The notes beneath the pieces are model-generated. The model ran no database searches. It was not told where the DNA came from and worked only from the letters and a program-made list of their open reading frames with translations. The position numbers and the translations under genes were made by a program. A DNA stretch of 64,000 nucleotides from Caprimulgus europaeus (Eukaryota; Chordata; Aves; Caprimulgiformes; Caprimulgidae), in the NCBI GenBank assembly GCA_907165065.1, contig OU015528.1, positions 72,087,474 through 72,151,473 of the forward strand, given 5' to 3'. Position 1 is the first letter of the stretch; the number at the start of each line of letters is the position of its first letter. Shown here piece after piece: positions 37,522-49,074 of this stretch.

Positions 37522-38344
37522 CAAAGAAGCCTGAAAAACCACAGGCTTTTTGTGCTTTAAATATTAATATGGATTGTACACTGGACTTGATCTGAAAACC
37601 ATGAATGGACATCAATGTAAAGAGGTTCTACATTCCTTGATAGACTTACTAACCTCTGATTTGTCACTTTGACTCTATTTCAAATATTTCTACCTTAAAG
37701 CAGGAATGACTGAGCAGGATGTGTTAGCCTATGCTACCATAAACTGAAGCTGCCTGAAAAAAATAGTGATTAGTACAAATATGTCCCCACACACATCTTT
37801 TGGAGCACAAGCTGGTGTCTCTGCATGGCATCATACCATGTTGATTTAACTTGCCCACTCACCTGGCACCACTCTATACATCACTACTACACTGCGTCGT
37901 GGGGGAGCCTTGTCTGGCCATAGGCCTTTTCTGCTCCTTAAAACAACAGACCAAGGGATGCTAAAATGTTTTTTCATCCCTCTGGTGGCTGTTGTGGAAC
38001 TAAACACATTTTTAACATCAAAAGCACTATCAAATATTCATTATTTTTAATGACTGTAAAATAATAATGTAATAAATAACACTTTTAAGCAGATGAAAGT
38101 GCAGCAAACGAAATCCAAATGGTCTGTATGACTCAGTTAAAGATACAGGTGGAATATATGCATTACCTTCATTTTGACAAGATTCACAGTGTGTTCTTTG
38201 AATTCTGATTATTCATAGCATCTTTTAATACATCTAGCAAATTGAAATGCAGAAAATGCTCATGATGCATTAATCATGTCCATTGGTCTGCAAATTTCAT
38301 CTCATTATTGGGAAGAGAAGACAGTGAGTTACAGCTGTTGCAGC

Positions 38345-38380
38345 TTATGATGATGATAATGATGATTATTATTATTACTG
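38345..38380. repeat. (GAT)n/(ATT)n trinucleotide repeat
   Basis: Compound repeat TGATGATGATAATGATGATT followed by ATTATTATTACTG. Confidence 0.9.
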
Positions 38381-41300
38381 ATATTATTTTATGTCTTCAC
38401 AGATGTGTTTGAAATCCATGATGAGGGCAGTGGGTGAGTGAGATTTTTCAGACTGAGAAAAAATCATCATGGGCTATATGCGTGATTTTGTTGGATATGC
38501 TGAATTTTGAACTGACTAGGTATGTTCTGAGAGTTCATAATTTATATACAAATGCATTCACATTGAAAGTCATCCTAGACTGTACTTCTTCAAGCATATC
38601 TTCTCAAAGATGTGCAAAACTACTCTCAAAGACATGAAATTCTGCAGTTGAATTAACTGACATTGTAAATAAAGAGATATTTTGTTTCAATGGAGTTTTC
38701 TGGATGTTGCAATAGAGGAAGTCTCCTGAAACAAGTTGTTCACAGCAGCTCTTTAGCCCACAGATGTTCTGTAACAGGATCCGTGACTCACCAAACCATT
38801 CATAGATCCAATCTTCTCCTCCTGCAATTAACTCTGCTCTTTCTAGATATGGAAATCTAGGAATTGGGCAGCTAAGGCTCATATGTTCAACTATGCTCTG
38901 TCCTGCACCTCTCAGTTCAGCAAATTATGAGCACATGTGCACAAAGGCTTAACAGTATATCTCCTGGTTCAAAATTACACGATGGTCGCATCTCAAAGGG
39001 GCAAAGTTGTTTTGCAAAATGGGATTAAGGTGATGGATTAGGTTGATGTTTGGTAGATGTGTTCAGAAATGTGTGCATCAGTGTAAAATGTTGATTAACT
39101 CATGGTAGCTAGTTGCTTTAGTTAGCATGGCTAGCTCTGACATCTTTCTGTTTATAGTGCTAGTCAAATAACATTTCCCCCCCAAAAAAAAAAAAAGTCC
39201 GTAATTACTAGTGGAGAAAGTAAATATCACCCAAAGACAAGATTTGTCAGTCATTGCTTCTTTTACGATAAATACTTGTGTTAACTGGACATGAATTCTC
39301 TTTTAAAAGCAGTAATTTGGTGAACTGAACAGGATTTCAGGGCTGATAGGAATTGCAGACATCCTTCTAGGTTACAGACGTAGAAAAGCTCACTTTCAGT
39401 GCCTCTTATCTGGACAGTGCAGCTTGCAGGGGCGTTTGTGCCTTCGGGACTGAGAGACATAAAGTTGCATAAATAACTTCAGCTTCACTGCTCCAAGGTA
39501 GACTAAGGTGATTAACAGACTTTTTAAAAAGGGAAAGTGACTGACTGCTTTTTTTAGAGGAAAATTGGGTTTTTTTCCCCACAAAGTGAAAGAAAATAAA
39601 AGAACAAGAGAAACTCTATAACTCAGTAACTTATGTTAATTCAAGCACTTCTTCAAAGATGGCTGTTAACTCTGCTATTCAGGTACCTGGATGTAGGGCA
39701 ATTATTTTTCTCTCTTGTTTACATAAAGAGATAAGGTTTATGGTGCAGAAAAGTTGTGTAGATTCTAAAAGCATATTTTGAGATACACAAGCTAGGAATT
39801 TCACAGCAGGCTAACACTGTCCTGGCTTGATGTTCCAACAGAATCTGAGAGCCCAGTAGTTTGTGCAAGGTGACAATAATCTCATTGACAACAAAAGAGC
39901 AAGAGCAAAGCAAAGTAAACGTTTAGACCAAGTGATCTGCTTGTCCCTCATCACGCAGCAGGGCAAAGTTCAAAGCTTTATCCAAATTTTTGTTTCTCAG
40001 TGAATTTCCATAAATTAGAATCTTCTGGGTTTAAGTGACCATATTCTGCTCTCAAAATATATTCATGCAGCAGATGCTGCTCTAATCTTAGCTTTCCCAA
40101 ATCTACCCGACATTAACAGTCTAAATCTACTCATTACCCTATACCACAGTTTCCCACTTGGCAACTGTATAGTAACGTCCCTCTGTCCTAATCTGAGATC
40201 TCTGCTTATAAAATGTATGGTGAAGGGCATTTGCAAATAACAATACGTGACTAATGTTTTGCACATAATCATATTGTCTGATGAAAATAAATTATGTGAA
40301 ATAATACAGATTATTTCAGCCAAATATGGTTCTTAATTATATTTATAATTTGACAACTTCATGCACATACAAAATACATCAAACTCATAATGAAAAGAAG
40401 CAGACAATGCCCCCCAAATATACAAAGAAGCATTTTAAATAACATTGTCTGTATGAGCACATTTGTGCATATCTTTCCAAAATACATTGTCACTCTTTCT
40501 CTTCTTCTATAGATGTCATAACACTCTTTGAACAAGACCTCGTAGTTCTGAATTCTCACAGGCATTGCAACTACAAAAGCAGCAAGATGTGAGCTAGAAA
40601 TTTAAATTTTAAAAGGTAAATAAAAATTTAATGCAATTCTCCACATGTAACCACTAAAGGGATAGGGAGCTAAAAATAGACAGTATCATGCTAAATCAGG
40701 AATCATGATTTGTATATCAAGTTTTCTACCTGAAATGTCAGAGAATGAGATACAAAGTTATATTTGTTCCATCAGGTTGAGATGCTCTTATTCCTTTCTA
40801 ATAATTGTACTTTTGGCACTAGATACTGGCAAATGAATAAAATAAAAAAAAGGAAATATAAACTCCTATTACTGTTGAAAAGAAGTGGACTCTATAATTC
40901 ATCAGAAGAGGATTTCAGTGGTGTTTTAATAGTTTTCCATCAAGGATGACAGCAAGGATTGTATAGGGGATTAAGTATAAATCAGGGATGCTTGTTCTAT
41001 GGATGTTCTCTTTGCCACAACCTTCAGTGCTAGCACTTTCCATATAACAGTAAACAAACAGAGGATCCTAACTGCAACTAAGTTCCATTAAACTGTTACA
41101 GAAAAGTGAATTCATCCAGTCTCCTGTATCAGATCAAAGTTAGCAACTGCATGAATTCATGCAAGACTGCACACAGTGTCCAATCCCATCTCTTAGACAG
41201 GCATTCTAGCTATACAAAGTGCAAACCCGCAGATAAATTGATTTCCTTAACACAAATGGCTGATGGAAAGATATGTCTAGTGTTATACTGACACGAGGTG

Positions 41301-41722
41301 AAACCCTGTTTTCCTCATACTCCGGTTGCTGACAGTGTGCCCACAGGCTTCTTTCAAACACCCAAACAGTCTCTGTTCCCAGACAAGAGCACAAGCAAAG
41401 CTCGCTGGTCTTGCCAGCAACTGTGAGAGCCTCTCACACACAGTCTGTTTGGAAAACACTGGGTCAGCATCAATTAATGGCTTTGTTAACACAGCAAACC
41501 AGGCAAATCCCTGTTATTCAGGCTGTTAATTCCCACTAAGTCTAAATTCTGTTTCCTGTTTAGAAGTTGAAGCTCAGCATGAACCTCTTCTGGCTGGTGA
41601 ATCCTTTGTGTATTTTCATGGTGGCATCAAAATCTGTATCAGCTTGGCTATTTCTCCTATTGCCATCATGTTCTCTTTTGAGCAGTTAACTCATTTGTGA
41701 CTCATTTGTGTTTATAACATCC

Positions 41723-41742
41723 CTATATATATATATATATAT
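41723..41742. repeat. (AT)n dinucleotide repeat
   Basis: About ten AT units, inside the region likely to include the SEMA3E 3-prime UTR. Confidence 0.95.
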
Positions 41743-42295
41743 TTTAAATTCCAATTAAAAATAATCCAATTCATATTGTAATAACAGATTTCTCAAGTAG
41801 TGAAATGCTTATTTTAATGCATTTTCTGCAGCTAGTTTCTTGTGCTTGAATTTTTTAATAATATTTTTTTTTTTTTTTTTTAAGTAAGTCTCAAAAGACC
41901 TAGATTGTAAGTGACTTAGTTTCTGGTATTACTTACAAGAGCAGTAAAGCAGCCCTTTTGACTAGAGATCACATATCAGGAAAAGATTTACCTGTAGAAG
42001 ACTCTGAAACTATAGAAATACAGCTGCTTAATGTTGTTCTTGTTTTTAATCTACATCCTAACTTTTTATGACTGCATTTTACTCCAAAAGCATGTTAACA
42101 ACATTAAATACTACTTACTTAAAATACTGCCTTTCCAGTATAAATTGCTCCCAACACCACCTTCTAAATCTGTGGATTTAGCACATAGAGGCTAGGAGTG
42201 TGTGCTGAAAACAAACCAGCTGTGGATCCGGGTAATACTTTGTTATACACATTTCTTCAGAAGATAGATGATAATGTCGGATTTTGCTTTGTTTT

Positions 42296-42311
42296 GCCAC
42301 AAGAGGGCACT
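42296..42311 (+). promoter_or_regulatory. Candidate CTCF-binding motif
   Basis: GCCACAAGAGGGCACT fits the CTCF core CCASYAGRKGGCRS closely. It lies about 760 bp below the SEMA3E stop codon, where an insulator between this gene and its neighbour would be plausible. Motif match only; occupancy is unknown. Confidence 0.45.
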
Positions 42312-43066
42312 CCTTTAATTCTTGTCAGTACTAAGGCAAAGTCTGTTACTAGAGGCAAGATAGACCCGTTTTCTATCTAAACCATTATTCCAACTTTTTA
42401 TACAGATAAGTTGAAGAATTTCATTCTGTTTGTGTTCTCAGCATGCATTTGACTTACATCAAGTTACTAGGCAACATTATTTAGCTGTGAGAGCACATTG
42501 CACTTCATAAATGACTAATAAGACAAAAAATGGTGGGAAGTAAATAGGATTTCTCTTCACTGCCTTTAGGAATAGCATTCCACTGTATTAACACAACTCA
42601 TTGTTCTCAGTGATAAATTCAGACAGGCCACAATCAAAAGGAAAGATCTTAAGATGTGCTGCTTTCAGAAGCATGAGGAATTTCTGAAACGAAGAAAAGA
42701 TGTGTGTTCTATTTTTCATCCGCTTGTGAATGCCTAGCTATTTGAATTTGCTTAAATATGCCATCATATGCAACAATATACAGCGCAAGCATAGTCCACA
42801 CAGGAAACTGATTCAAGCACTCAAAGTTTGAAGATTGTCATGTCCTCCCTAACGCGAAACTCTGATTGAGTTGACCTACTTAGCATCAGATAGTTCTAAA
42901 CAGTCATCATGAGTGTACAGTATAACTTACCATAGCATTTTTGTTTTCAGTCCTGATATTTTATATATATAGACCTGTGTTTTTTACCAAAACCAAGACT
43001 GATTTCTCCTTCCTACTTAAGTCCAAACATTTTTTTTTCCCAGAAACAGCGGATGGATTTTGTCCA

Positions 43067-43519
43067 TCAAGAGTCAGCTATGTTCCTGGGCAACCGGTAA
43101 TGCTCTGGCCTGATCCTTGCCTTCTTCTCCTGAGGGTTAGCGTATTTCCACTTGGATGGAGACATTTTCAGCTTTTTTCTCTTCTTATCTGTACACCACA
43201 CTTTTTCACAGTATTCTTCCACCCTCTGGAAGTTGCTGTAACCTATTAGTTGAAGAAATTCCTTGTACCATGGCTTTGAAGCCTGAGGTATACTGCTCTG
43301 CATTGGGCATGGCATTTTGTGAGGTATCTCCTCCTCATAGTCTTTATTGAACATTTCATCTACACGTTCTTCCTCAACTATTTCCAGAGTGATTTTCCTG
43401 ACAGTGTGAACGATGCTGTGTTCCACTGTCTGACAAAAATAAGTCCCTGCGTCCAGCCGATGCAGCTTCAGGAATAAGAGGCCAAGGTCCATTTTGATTA
43501 TTCTGTCATCTGTCTTCAC
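43067..43519 (-). CDS. SEMA3E: SEMA3E exon 17 (rest of Ig domain, basic tail, stop)
   Basis: The 453-bp coding part of the last exon, with acceptor TTTTTCAG and a TGA stop at 43069-43067. It encodes 150 residues beginning VKTDDRIIKMDLGLLFL. The DAGTYFC motif closes the Ig domain (second Ig Cys about residue 273 of the partial protein). There follows an acidic hinge (VEEERVDEMFNKDYEEE), then KPWYKEFLQLIGYSNFQ, EEYCEKVWC and a strongly basic tail rich in Lys/Arg ending NIADS. In class 3 semaphorins, a C-terminal cysteine in this region makes the interchain disulfide of the dimer, and the basic tail contributes to co-receptor or matrix binding and can be cut by furin. The YCEKVWC and KLKMSPSKWKYANP segments identify SEMA3E. 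Confidence 0.97.
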   Translation of the reverse strand: MKTDDRIIKMDLGLLFLKLHRLDAGTYFCQTVEHSIVHTVRKITLEIVEEERVDEMFNKDYEEEIPHKMPCPMQSSIPQASKPWYKEFLQLIGYSNFQRVEEYCEKVWCTDKKRKKLKMSPSKWKYANPQEKKARIRPEHYRLPRNIADS

Positions 43520-44192
43520 CTGAAAAACAAATCGATGAACTTATAGAACACAGGCCTCTACTACTCCATTAAATCAGTGCAGTTACTTCTGAAGTCTACA
43601 TATGTATAATATTAAATTTTGAGAGGAAGATTAGAGATCCATGATCCATGAGATTAGATTGATTAGATGATCCTTTAATTCACAGTTTTTAAGTAATAAA
43701 AATATTTACTTGAAGTAAAGAAGAGATGGAGCTAGAGAATCTGGCAAGCATGGAAGAACAGATAGTGGAGCAGAGAGTTTCTTGTTTTCCCAGCATGGGT
43801 TAGTCACTTGTGGCTAAATCACAGAGGAAAATAAGGTTGAAACATGCAAATAAACTACTGGATGGAAAATAAATGGGCATTTGCCAGCTGACCTGCTATA
43901 AGTGTCCCTGTGAATTCTCTTACACATTGACAAAGGTTTTTGAAGCAACACTCATAGGTATTTGCATATCTTACTGCAGGGCCATTGCAATCTTAAAGCC
44001 TCAGTTATGAGTTTGGTGTTTGAGTTCCCCTTACAGATCCTGAGAGCTAGGGTATTAACTATGAGGCATTTGCAGACACTAGCAAGCAGGGAGTATTGAG
44101 CTGTCTAATCCAACTAGCAGAAGTGCCCAGGAGAATGGAATCCTCATCTTTCTATTTAACAGCAAGGTGCTGAATATTAAGCAAAAGGGAAG

Positions 44193-44575
44193 TACTGGGT
44201 TGTTTAGTCTGAAGAAAGAGGGCTCCAGGGAAACCTCAGTGTGGCCTTTCAATGTATAAAGGGGTCTAAAAAGAAAGATAGAAAGAGACTTTTTAGCAGG
44301 GCCTGTCGTGATAGGACAGAGGACAATTGTTTTAAATTGAAAAAGGATAGATTTAGATTGGACATAAAGAAGACATTTATTATGATGAAGGTGGTGTGAC
44401 ACTGGCACAGGTTACTCAGAGGGGTGGTAGATGTCCCATCCCTGGAAACATTCAAAGTCATGAACAAGGCTTTGAGCAGCCTGATCTAGTGAAAGATGGC
44501 CATGATCACTGCAGGGGGGTTGGACTGATGATCCTTAAAAGTTTATTCCTATCCAAACCATTCTGTGACCGATTC
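44193..44575 (+). mobile_element. CR1 LINE 3-prime fragment
   Basis: Diverged CR1 3-prime end on the plus strand. Landmarks in order: a GGTTGTTTAGTCTGAAGAAA-like segment (consensus GGCTGTTCAGCCTGGAGAAG), AGATTGGACATAAAGAAG, GTGTGACACTGGCACAGGTT, then GGTTGGACTGATGATCCTTA and CAAACCATTCTGTGA. More diverged than the copy at 45290, so probably older. Antisense to SEMA3E within intron 16. Confidence 0.88.
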
Positions 44576-45289
44576 TACTCTCTGTTTTTATTTGTCTTTT
44601 TTCCAATGAATATGCAATTATTAATGAAAAATAGATTAACTTTCTGGGGGAAACAATAAAACAAATTCCTTCTAGTGAGTATAAAGACATACTGGAAGGT
44701 TAGAGTCCGCTTAAATTTAAGCTCCTGCTGTCCAGTATCTGAGCTACTGGTTTAATGGAATGTGTACACACACATGGTAGGACCTCCTCTCCACCTCATG
44801 GTTCACTAACTTTTGTGTAAGACCCAGTTAATAGTTCTATTTTAAGAATGCTTATGCATAGATAGGGATCTTCCAGCTAAATACATGAGGAGATACAAAG
44901 TGTGAAAAACTGCAGAGATGCGGGGCTTGGATAAAACTTCAGGTGAAAATGTGCCTAAATTTGCTCGTCTTGCTTAAATTTAGGTATTTAAAGCAGAGTG
45001 TGTCATCATTGATTATTTTTGTATTCAGAAGTATACTTAGTAATTTTTTACCTGACCAGATGAAGCTGTCTTGTTTAGCATGAGGTGATACCAGTAGCTA
45101 TAACTGCAACACCATCGAGTCTGACTTCAAAGGCAGCCTACATTGACTAGCTCCTGGGTAGATCTCTTCGTTATAAATGCCCACTTTTTCTGTCGGATCA
45201 CTCCCACTCCAGAGATCTGTAGATGTCTATGTCTAAGCTGAGGTCTCCCATTTGCAGCATAGCCTAGCTGCAAGACAGTAAGGCAACCA

Positions 45290-46797
45290 CCCTTATCCTT
45301 TGGTAGTGTTTTGCAAAACCACTATCCATCATATTTGAGAAGTTGTGGCAGTCTGGTAAAATTCCTGCACACTGGAAAAAGGGGAACATAACTCTCTTAT
45401 TTTTAAAAAGGGAAACAAAGAAGACCCAGGGAACTACAGGCTGGTCAGTCTGAACTCAGTGCCAGGCAAGATCATGAAGCAGATACTCCTAGAAACTATG
45501 CTAAGGCATATGGAGAATGAGAAGGTGATTGGTGACAGCCAGCATGGCTTCACCAATGGCAAATCATGCCTGGCCACTCTGGTGGCCTTTTATGACAGGG
45601 TTACAACATTGGTGGATAAGGCTAAAGCAACTGATGTCATCTACCTGGACTTGTGCAAGGCGTTTGACACTGTCCTGCATGACATCCTTGTCTCTAAATT
45701 GGAAACATGTGGATTTGATGGATGGACACTCGGTGGATAAGGAACTGGCTGGATGGTCGCACTCAAGGAGTTGTGGTCAATAGCTCAAAGTCTGAGTGGA
45801 GACTGGTGACAAGTGGTGTCCCTCAAGGGTCAGCACTGGGGCTGGTGCTGTTCAACTTCTTTGTCAGAGACATGGACAGTGGGATCGAGTGCACCCTCAG
45901 CAAGTTTGATGATGACACCAAGCTGTGTGGTGCGGTGGACATGCTGGAGGGACAGGAAGCCATCCAGAGGGAACTTGACAGGCTTGAGAGGTGGGCCTGT
46001 GCTAACCTCATGAAGCTCAACAAGGCCAAATGCAAGGTCCTGTACCTGGGTTTGGGCAATGCTAAACATAAATACAGGCTGGGCGATGAGTGGCTTGAGA
46101 TCAGCTCTGAAGAGAAGGACTTGGGGGTGGTGGTAGACAAGAAGCTCAATATGAGCTGGCAATGTGCACTTGCAGACCAGAAGGGCAACCATATCCTGGG
46201 CTGCATCAAGAGAAGCATGGCCATCAGGTCGAGGAAGGTGATTCTCCCCATGTACTCCACTCTCGTAAGGCCCCACCTGGAGTGCTGTGTCTAGTTCTAG
46301 AGTTCCCAGCACAAGAAAGACATGGACCTGTCAGACTGAGTCCAGAGGAGGGCCACAAGGATAATCAGAGGGCTGGAACACCTCTCCTATGAGGACAGGC
46401 TGAAAGAGTTGGGGCTGTTCAGCCTGGAAAAGAGAAGGCTTAGGGGAGACCTTATAGCAGCCTTCCAATGCCTGAAGGAGCCTACAAGAAAGCTGGGGAG
46501 GGACCTTTGACAAAGTCAGGTAGTGACAGAACAAGGGGTAATGGCTTTAAACTAGAGGCAGGTAGGTTTGGATTAGATATTAGGAAGAAATTCTTCATTG
46601 TGAGGGTGGTGAGACACTGGAACAAGTTGCCCAGAGAAGCTGTGGATGCCGCCTCCCTGGAAGTGTTCAAGGCCAGGCTGGATGAGGCTTTGGGCAACCT
46701 GGTCTAGTGGAAGGTGTCCCTGCTGATGGCAGGAGGGTTGAAACTAGATGATCTTTAAGGTCCCTTCCAACCCAAACCATTCTATGATTCTATAGAC
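45290..46797 (+). mobile_element. CR1 LINE, 5-prime truncated, 1.5 kb
   Basis: The best preserved mobile element in the window. It covers the reverse-transcriptase region through the 3-prime end. Protein-level landmarks are GFTNGKSC, the RT motif A region [20 protein letters not shown], a motif C region reading KFDDDTKL, and CR1-typical ALVRPHLE-like sequence (here TLVRPHLE). The 3-prime end has the family consensus GATCTTTAAGGTCCCTTCCAACCC followed by ATTCTATGATTCTATA, the short terminal repeat typical of CR1. The start near 45290 is approximate because similarity fades. It lacks the 5-prime UTR, ORF1 and endonuclease. It sits in SEMA3E intron 16, antisense to the gene. Confidence 0.93.
45459..46294 (+). 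pseudogene. CR1 reverse-transcriptase relic, frameshifted
   Basis: Two overlapping open frames carry successive parts of one CR1 reverse transcriptase. The first (45459-45740) has motif A (DLCKAFDTV) and the second (45722-46294) has GVPQG and the motif C box. The frame changes between them near 45722-45740, so the protein is broken. Motif C reads FDDD where CR1 elements usually have FADD. There is no upstream endonuclease or ORF1. After 46294 the frame stops early in the region that normally extends the protein. This copy is therefore dead. Confidence 0.85.
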
Positions 46798-46893
46798 TGA
46801 AGCTTTTCTCCCTATGTCCTTTGGCATACTGAGTGTGGATAGCTACACTGGTATGTATCAGAGAGGTATTGAGGAATAAATATAGCAACACTT

Positions 46894-47039
46894 AAGGTCT
46901 GACCTGTTAAGTGAATTTTCCCATCATCTCAGACTCTCATAGGATCTGGCCATAAGATAAATGGACCAAACTGTGCCATGATTCAGCTAAGATTATACAC
47001 AGAGAAACAGATCTCAGCCTTTCACGGTGCTAATTGCTT
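46894..47039. repeat. 146-bp direct repeat, copy A
   Basis: Begins AAGGTCTGACCTGTTAAGTG and ends CGGTGCTAATTGCTT. It matches copy B at 47702-47847 over 146 bp without gaps, with about 14 mismatches by hand count (about 90 % identity). Sequence outside both ends differs between the copies, so the borders are sharp. Not recognised as CR1 or any repeat I know. Lies downstream of SEMA3E exon 16 in transcript direction, about 100 bp from the 3-prime end of the large CR1. Confidence 0.9.
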
Positions 47040-47425
47040 TCATAATAGGGAAACGTATGTAAAAGGGGTTCTGTAATGTAATGGGTGAGGTAGCAAGAAT
47101 GAATAGGTATTAAGCTAGACTAACACTGGAAGTAATATATATACATTTCACCTCTGCAACAACATACCAAGAGAAGTGGTGGATTCTCTTGTTTTGAAAT
47201 CTTAAATCAAGTTTCACTGTATTTCCAACAACTGCGTTCAAGCTGCTGAATGCAAACACCAGATTAAATTCTCAGATCTATTAATTCAAGAGAGTAGATG
47301 AACATAATGATTTTCCCTGACACCCATGTACATTTTAGCAACTGATGACAAACCTTTCACTGAAGATGTAATATTCCTAACCTAAGGCTCCTTTAGTTAA
47401 ATAGTTAGTATATAAGAATATTTAC

Positions 47426-47565
47426 CTCTTCCTTCTTAGTTTCATGAGCTCGCTGGACAAACCAGATTACTTTTGCTTGTAAGGTCCGAGGGGTGCACTC
47501 CAGAAGGGTGCTGTTGTACTCTATTCCATAAACAAGTCGTTCCTCAGTCTTCTCTAGGACTTCAC
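47426..47565 (-). CDS. SEMA3E: SEMA3E exon 16 (first half of Ig domain)
   Basis: A 140-bp exon with acceptor TTCCTTCCAG and donor GTAAAT. After completing the split Gly it encodes 46 codons beginning EVLEKTEERLVYGIEYNSTL. It carries the first Ig cysteine (LLEC, residue about 221 of the partial protein), the core tryptophan (VIWF) and an N-glycosylation sequon NST just before the cysteine. The exon ends in phase 0 at KKEE and continues with VKTDDR in exon 17. It is flanked on both sides, about 390 bp and 140 bp away, by the two copies of a 146-bp direct repeat (46894-47039 and 47702-47847). Confidence 0.95.
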
Positions 47566-49074
47566 CTGGAAGGAAAATAAATATTTTAAAAAGGTGTTAC
47601 ATCCAATACTTGTTAGACTTCATATTCAGGGTATATTTACTTTTAAGAGTTAAGTTTAATTCAGATTCAACCAGATAGTGACTGAAAAGTAGTGTCTGAT
47701 GAAGGTCTGACCTGCTAAATGAATTTTGCCATAATGCCAGACTCTCACAGGATTTGTCCATAAGATAAATGGACCAAATTGTGCCCCGACTCAGCTAAGA
47801 TTATACACAGAGAAACAGATCTCAGCCTTTCACAGTGCTAATTGCTTGTGCCTGGTTCTTATGAATAGTTCATCTATTTCATTTTCATTAAGTGAAAAAC
47901 ATGCTTCAGTATAACACATAGTTAAATATTTTTAGTTATAAAAATAAAAGCGCATAGCGTTTTGCAGAATGAAACTCTTAAATAAAAGTATAAATACCCT
48001 AACCAATATTATACATATCCATGTTATACAGATGTAAAATGAATGTGCAGTTTTGACCCAAAGGTGATAATAAAAACAAGGTGAACAAAATTAATCAAAA
48101 CTCAATTCTGCTTTTTCATCCAACAAAACATCTGGAAGAAGATAAGCTAGATGTTACACTGGAAGAGACCAATTGTCTTATTAATTAAATCATCTTATTC
48201 CATGGTACTGACAAATATTCTTGAGACTAATCAGTTTTATACTCTAAAAAAACAGAGTTTGATATCATCGTGTTGTATCTCTGCTGTATTTCAAACTTAT
48301 GATATAATTAGTATTTCATATTGGAATATATTTTTTCAAAATCTACTATATACTCCAATGGATTTTAATGAAGCTTTCTCTGGTAAAATATCTATCTAAA
48401 ATTTAATAGCTAAAATATCTTTTCTCTGGATATCTATCTAAGTGAACATTTTATATTCTTTTTTTTTTTTTTTTTTCTTCTTTAAAGGTATTGGGTGTCA
48501 TCCTGCAAAATACTGAGGATGTTCAGACAACTACTTTCTGCCTGTTTTGCCATTCCCAATACTGATGTTTGAAAACATTTCCAAGGTTTGGACAACAGCA
48601 TTAGGCAGAGTAATCCATCTTTTTTTTAGGACAAATTTTGATAATGATGATAAATACACATTTATATTCTGACATATCATTGCCCATGTCTGTGCTGTGG
48701 AGCTCCTCCAATTCTGGCTGAGTGTCCTGGCAGTATTTCATATTAATTTCAGGATGCAGCCCTGCTGTGTCTTATCCCTGCCCCATTTTCCCACTTGAGT
48801 TTCTGCTGGAAGCCCTTGAGATGCATTAGCCACATCCCTAGTCTGAACAACAGGGCTGCAGCTCTATGTGAACACCACAGGATGCACCTGACCTGCCATC
48901 GAATCAAAGTCATTCTTAAACCTGGATCACATGAACTCATCCCAATGACTCTTTATAGGACTACATCAGTAAAAAAACCCAGGTGAGATCATGGTCTGGC
49001 TCATACTCTTGGCAAAGTCTGTGTTTTCTGCTCCAGGCACTTGCTAGCAATTTGTAAATGTGTAAGTAGATTAC
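47566..49074 (-). other. SEMA3E intron 15
   Basis: 1509-bp GT-AG intron, phase 1. Contains copy B of the 146-bp direct repeat (47702-47847) and a T run at about 48459-48477. The rest is unique. Confidence 0.8.
47702..47847. repeat. 146-bp direct repeat, copy B
   Basis: Same orientation as copy A, offset by 808 bp, beginning AAGGTCTGACCTGCTAAATG. The central 30-40 bp (AAGATTATACACAGAGAAAC and the bases following) are identical in both copies, while differences cluster in the first third. Located in SEMA3E intron 15, about 137 bp from exon 16. The two copies together bracket that exon. Confidence 0.9.

Larger units (their letters stand above)
37190..43066 (-). other. SEMA3E: Region containing the SEMA3E 3-prime UTR, end not resolved
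   Basis: Transcript sequence must continue below 43067, but the polyadenylation site cannot be fixed by eye. Minus-strand ATTAAA variants occur near 42314, 42043 and 41813, and an AATAAA occurs near 37190; more lie further down near 36385-36410. None is clearly favoured. The span is AT-rich, contains no recognisable coding sequence and no CR1, and holds an AT dinucleotide run at 41723-41742, a long T run near 41866-41882 and a CTCF-like motif at 42296-42311. The low end used here is only the furthest plausible signal I considered. Confidence 0.35.
43520..47425 (-). other. SEMA3E intron 16, CR1-rich
   Basis: 3906-bp GT-AG intron, phase 0. Roughly half of it is CR1: a 3-prime fragment at about 44193-44575 and a 1.5-kb copy at about 45290-46797, both antisense to the gene. 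Copy A of the 146-bp direct repeat lies at 46894-47039, between the larger CR1 and exon 16. Confidence 0.85.

Noticed and set aside
41206-41529. Overlapping 62-69 codon frames on both strands
   Set aside because: Short, on both strands, with no domain or splice support. The region may be 3-prime UTR or conserved non-coding DNA but is not supported as coding.
45823-46312. Minus-strand open frames of 145 and 160 codons
   Set aside because: Antisense shadows of the CR1 reverse-transcriptase region.
48660-48990. Possible extra SEMA3E exon or LTR near exon 15
   Set aside because: The joined exons already give an uninterrupted family-typical protein, and this segment shows no semaphorin-like translation or recognised repeat.
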